Part shown: positions 61,703 through 64,000 of the stretch, piece by piece
Layout: each line of letters starts with the position of its first letter
Position numbering within the stretch: the first letter of the stretch is position 1
NCBI GenBank assembly: GCA_003260025.2
Contig: QFZU02000187.1
Coordinates: forward strand, 1-64,000
Direction: 5' to 3'
From: Microbispora triticiradicis
GTDB taxonomy: Bacteria > Actinomycetota > Actinomycetes > Streptosporangiales > Streptosporangiaceae
Length of the DNA: 64,000 bases
Position numbers and translations under genes: made by a program
Notes under the pieces: generated by a model
What the model was told of the DNA's origin: nothing
What the model saw: only the letters and a program-made list of their open reading frames with translations
The model's database searches: none

Positions 61703-61900
61703 ATGGGTGCGCCCGGCGCCGCCCGCCCCACGGGCCCGCCGAGTCTCCCGTGCGCGCGAGCATCAGGCCGGGAGTCGAGGTGACGGGCTGCCTGCAGCGG
61801 GCGGTGCCCGCTTCTCGCCGGGAGCCTCGCACAAGGCGGTGGGGACGACTCTCTCGGAGAGACGTACGCGTGTGCGGGCACCGGTGCGCGCGACGACGCG

Positions 61901-63793
61901 TCATCCGTCCGGCAGCAGCGAGGCGAGGAAGTCCTGCGTCTTGGGGTCCACCGAGTAGACGGCGGTGCCGACCATGCCGCGGGTGAGCAGCACCTTGTAG
62001 GTGTTGCGGATCAGCCGGTCGGCCTGTTGGTCGGTGACGGTCTTCTTCAGCAACGCCGGGTCCCTGCTGGCCGCGCGTACGGTGACCAGGCGCCCGTCAC
62101 GGTAGACGAGGTCGGGCCCGAAGACGACCCCGTTCCAGTCGTACTCGAAGCCCTGGGCGGTGTACACGCAGCCGACCTGCTCGAAACCGCCGGGCAGGGT
62201 GGCCCACAGCGCGCTGGGAGGAGCGTCCCCGACGGCGCGGTCGCCCTTGACGTTCCAGGGTTTGGCCCAGTCGTCGACCTGCACGTCGGAGACCAGGCGG
62301 TCGCCGTCCGGATCGCTCCACCGCCAGCAGTAACCGGCCGTGATCCGCGCGGAGTAGCCGGCGTTCAGCTTGCCGCGCAGCAGTCCCTCCAGCTCGTACG
62401 GCGACTCGGCGAGGGTGACCACGAAGTCGGCGTCGCCGGTCCACGCGCCGGGATCCTCGCCGTTGAGGCCGAGCAGCCGCAGCACCCACTCCTCGTACGC
62501 GCGGCTGCCGCCACAGCGGAACTGGGCGTCCAGATCCACCTGGTGGACGGCCAGGCCGAGGGACCGCGCATGCGCCCTGATGTCGGCGACGGTTCCGGTC
62601 TCGCCCGGCCGTACCACCTGATGTTCGTCCAGGAGGAAGACGGGAACGCGGGCCGCGGCCATGAGTTCGTCGAGCTGGGGCCGCCCCGTCCGCTCGGTGG
62701 CCCTGGTGAAGCGGTTGGCGGAGGTCTCGCGGACCCGGTGGGCTTCGTCGCAGATCAGCACGTCGAGGTCGTTCGGCCTGGCGGCCGTGAAGTTGTTGAA
62801 GTATTCGAACATCGCCTTCGTCCGTGTGGAGCCCCTGGCCACGTGGCGGCGCATGGTCTCGGTGAAGGACCGCGACCCGGTGGCGTGCTGTGCCGGATAG
62901 CCGCGCTCGGCCAGCTCGCCGAGCAGTGACAGGGCGATGACGCTCTTGCCGGAGCCGGGGCCGCCGGTGACGATCACGACCTGCTTGGAGTCGGCCGCCC
63001 TCGCCTTCTCCACCGCGTGCAGCACGAGCCCGTACGCCAGGCGCTGCCGGTCCAGCAGGACGAACTGGTCGCGATCCTTGATCTCGGCCGCGGCCACCTT
63101 CAGCAACTGCTTGGACGGCCGGACCGCGGACGACAGCAGCCTGTCCGCGGCGGGGGCGCCCGGCTCGGGTGCGAACTGGGCGCGCAGGTAGTCGATGAAC
63201 CGGCCTCGGCGGCTCTGGCTGAACAGCCGGGTCCACTCGTCCTCCACCCGATCGTAGAGGTCGTGGATGTCCAGGTCGTTTGCGTTGTGCAGGTAGGCGA
63301 CACCGCGCACCGCGTGACGGCGGTGTTCCAGGGCGCCGACGAAGTCGGCGAGGTAGTCACAGTAGCCGCGCACCTGCAGGACCGGATGAAGCTTGAGCTG
63401 GTCGCCCATTCCGGGGACGATGACGAGGTCGGCGTCGTCCTCGTACAGTTCGGCCTGGCTCCACTGCTTGAGCTCCACGATGACGTACGCGTCGTCGCCG
63501 CTGTGCCGGTCCACGCCGGCCAGGATCACGTCGGCCCGTTTGCTGGTCAGCGGTAATCGGTACTCCAGGAGCATCTCGACGCCGCCGAGCCCGGCCTCGA
63601 CCAGATCGCGGGCGAGGACGGGCAGGCTTCGATCCCAGGACCTCCGCTCGCTCCTGCCGGGGCTGATGCCTTGGGTGTGGTGAAGCTGTTCGGCGATCAC
63701 CTCGCTGAGCACCCTTTCCGGTACCGACGCGAGTTGGAGCAGGCCTTCCGCGGAATGCCGGACAACCGCCACGGACGTACCCCCAGGCAGCAC
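61901..63793 (-). CDS. DUF2075-like nuclease-helicase (PD-(D/E)xK plus SF1-type ATPase)
   Basis: A 630-residue protein. The N-terminal part has a PD-(D/E)xK-like core: Glu77 (EYRLP), Asp88 (RADVILAG) and E107-x-K109 (VIVELKQW). The C-terminal part is a superfamily 1-like P-loop ATPase: Walker A GGPGSGKS (277-284), Walker B VLICDEAH, FLLDEHQVVRPGE, YTAQGFEYDW and LLTRGM. This matches the DUF2075/Schlafen-like helicase group, often found near restriction and defence genes. The far GTG (63793) lacks a ribosome site; a GTG at 63772 after GGGGGT is a credible alternative and would remove seven residues. The remaining 207 bp to the window end hold no clear gene, only a CTCACGTGAG palindrome at 63827. 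Confidence 0.82.
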   Translation of the reverse strand: MLPGGTSVAVVRHSAEGLLQLASVPERVLSEVIAEQLHHTQGISPGRSERRSWDRSLPVLARDLVEAGLGGVEMLLEYRLPLTSKRADVILAGVDRHSGDDAYVIVELKQWSQAELYEDDADLVIVPGMGDQLKLHPVLQVRGYCDYLADFVGALEHRRHAVRGVAYLHNANDLDIHDLYDRVEDEWTRLFSQSRRGRFIDYLRAQFAPEPGAPAADRLLSSAVRPSKQLLKVAAAEIKDRDQFVLLDRQRLAYGLVLHAVEKARAADSKQVVIVTGGPGSGKSVIALSLLGELAERGYPAQHATGSRSFTETMRRHVARGSTRTKAMFEYFNNFTAARPNDLDVLICDEAHRVRETSANRFTRATERTGRPQLDELMAAARVPVFLLDEHQVVRPGETGTVADIRAHARSLGLAVHQVDLDAQFRCGGSRAYEEWVLRLLGLNGEDPGAWTGDADFVVTLAESPYELEGLLRGKLNAGYSARITAGYCWRWSDPDGDRLVSDVQVDDWAKPWNVKGDRAVGDAPPSALWATLPGGFEQVGCVYTAQGFEYDWNGVVFGPDLVYRDGRLVTVRAASRDPALLKKTVTDQQADRLIRNTYKVLLTRGMVGTAVYSVDPKTQDFLASLLPDG

Positions 63794-64000
63794 GAAGAAT
63801 TCGTGCGGTATGGGGGCGTGTCCGCTCTCACGTGAGTAACGGAAGCCCGTCGGGCCGCATCACCAGGACGTCCAGAAGATTACAACGATCCACCGGCACG
63901 CAACCCGGCGAGGACGGACGCGAACGCGAGGTCCGGCACCCGGGTACATGTCGTGGTCGTCGGACGGCCATCGCCTGGACGCGGTCCGGTCGCTTCGTGA

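Noticed and set aside
1..64000. tRNA, rRNA, CRISPR arrays, IS elements
   Set aside because: I saw no tRNA-like cloverleaf, rRNA segment, regularly spaced repeat array or transposase gene. A dedicated scan could still find a tRNA I overlooked.

Overview
The window looks like a chromosomal segment of a high-GC actinomycete, most likely of the Streptosporangiales type (Nonomuraea, Microbispora, Streptosporangium or relatives). The evidence is the extreme G/C bias at third codon positions, GTG and TTG starts, very large SARP/BTAD and LAL regulators, modular type I PKS genes, a mycofactocin locus and a cysteine-type leader peptide. The genus cannot be fixed from this sequence alone. I saw no rRNA, tRNA, CRISPR array or insertion sequence.

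Positions 1-18.7 kb are the right part of a modular type I polyketide cluster. There is one 5'-truncated module (AT-DH-KR-ACP) and one complete module (KS-AT-DH-KR-ACP), both malonyl-specific and both predicted to leave a double bond. They are followed by a TetR repressor, a luciferase-like oxidoreductase with a mycofactocin-coupled SDR, an MFS exporter, a MacB/FtsX-type ABC pair and a type II thioesterase. No thioesterase domain ends the last PKS.

Positions 19-30.4 kb hold a complete oligopeptide ABC importer operon (binding lipoprotein, two permeases, two ATPases). It ends in a 55-codon gene for a secreted pro-peptide with a C-terminal CC pair. Two tandem SARP/NB-ARC/TPR regulators follow. 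The arrangement resembles an export-process-import peptide signalling loop and is my main candidate for an undescribed system.

Positions 30.8-38.1 kb contain a catalytically stripped 5-hydroxyisourate-hydrolase/transthyretin-fold protein, a 2-isopropylmalate synthase, a 34-residue basic ORF, a LAL (LuxR) regulator, and an acyl-CoA carboxylase beta plus epsilon pair. The beta subunit has Ile422, which predicts acetyl-CoA as substrate and so a malonyl-CoA supply for the PKS.

Positions 38.2-44.2 kb, on the minus strand, are a mycofactocin operon: mftA, a fused mftB-mftC, mftD, mftE, an SDR and mftF. Its promoter region shares a 26-bp element with the region upstream of the hydroxyisourate-hydrolase-like gene. 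A second mycofactocin-type SDR lies in the PKS region, so the cofactor may serve the biosynthetic cluster.

Positions 44.4-52.2 kb hold a TetR regulator divergent from a saccharopine-dehydrogenase-like gene, then a minus-strand operon: OsmC-like protein, FAD oxidoreductase, BTAD/AAA/TPR regulator, small secreted protein.

Positions 52.5-61.7 kb look like sulfur and redox metabolism. A GntR regulator leads an operon with an AprB-like two-cluster ferredoxin, a sulfonate/nitrate-type ABC importer whose binding protein carries a NosL-like tail, and an AprA/fumarate-reductase-like flavoprotein fused to HEAT repeats. Opposite lies cysteine dioxygenase plus rhodanese, preceded by a cysteine-containing leader peptide. 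A hemerythrin-like protein follows. The window ends with a nuclease-helicase (DUF2075-like) gene on the minus strand.
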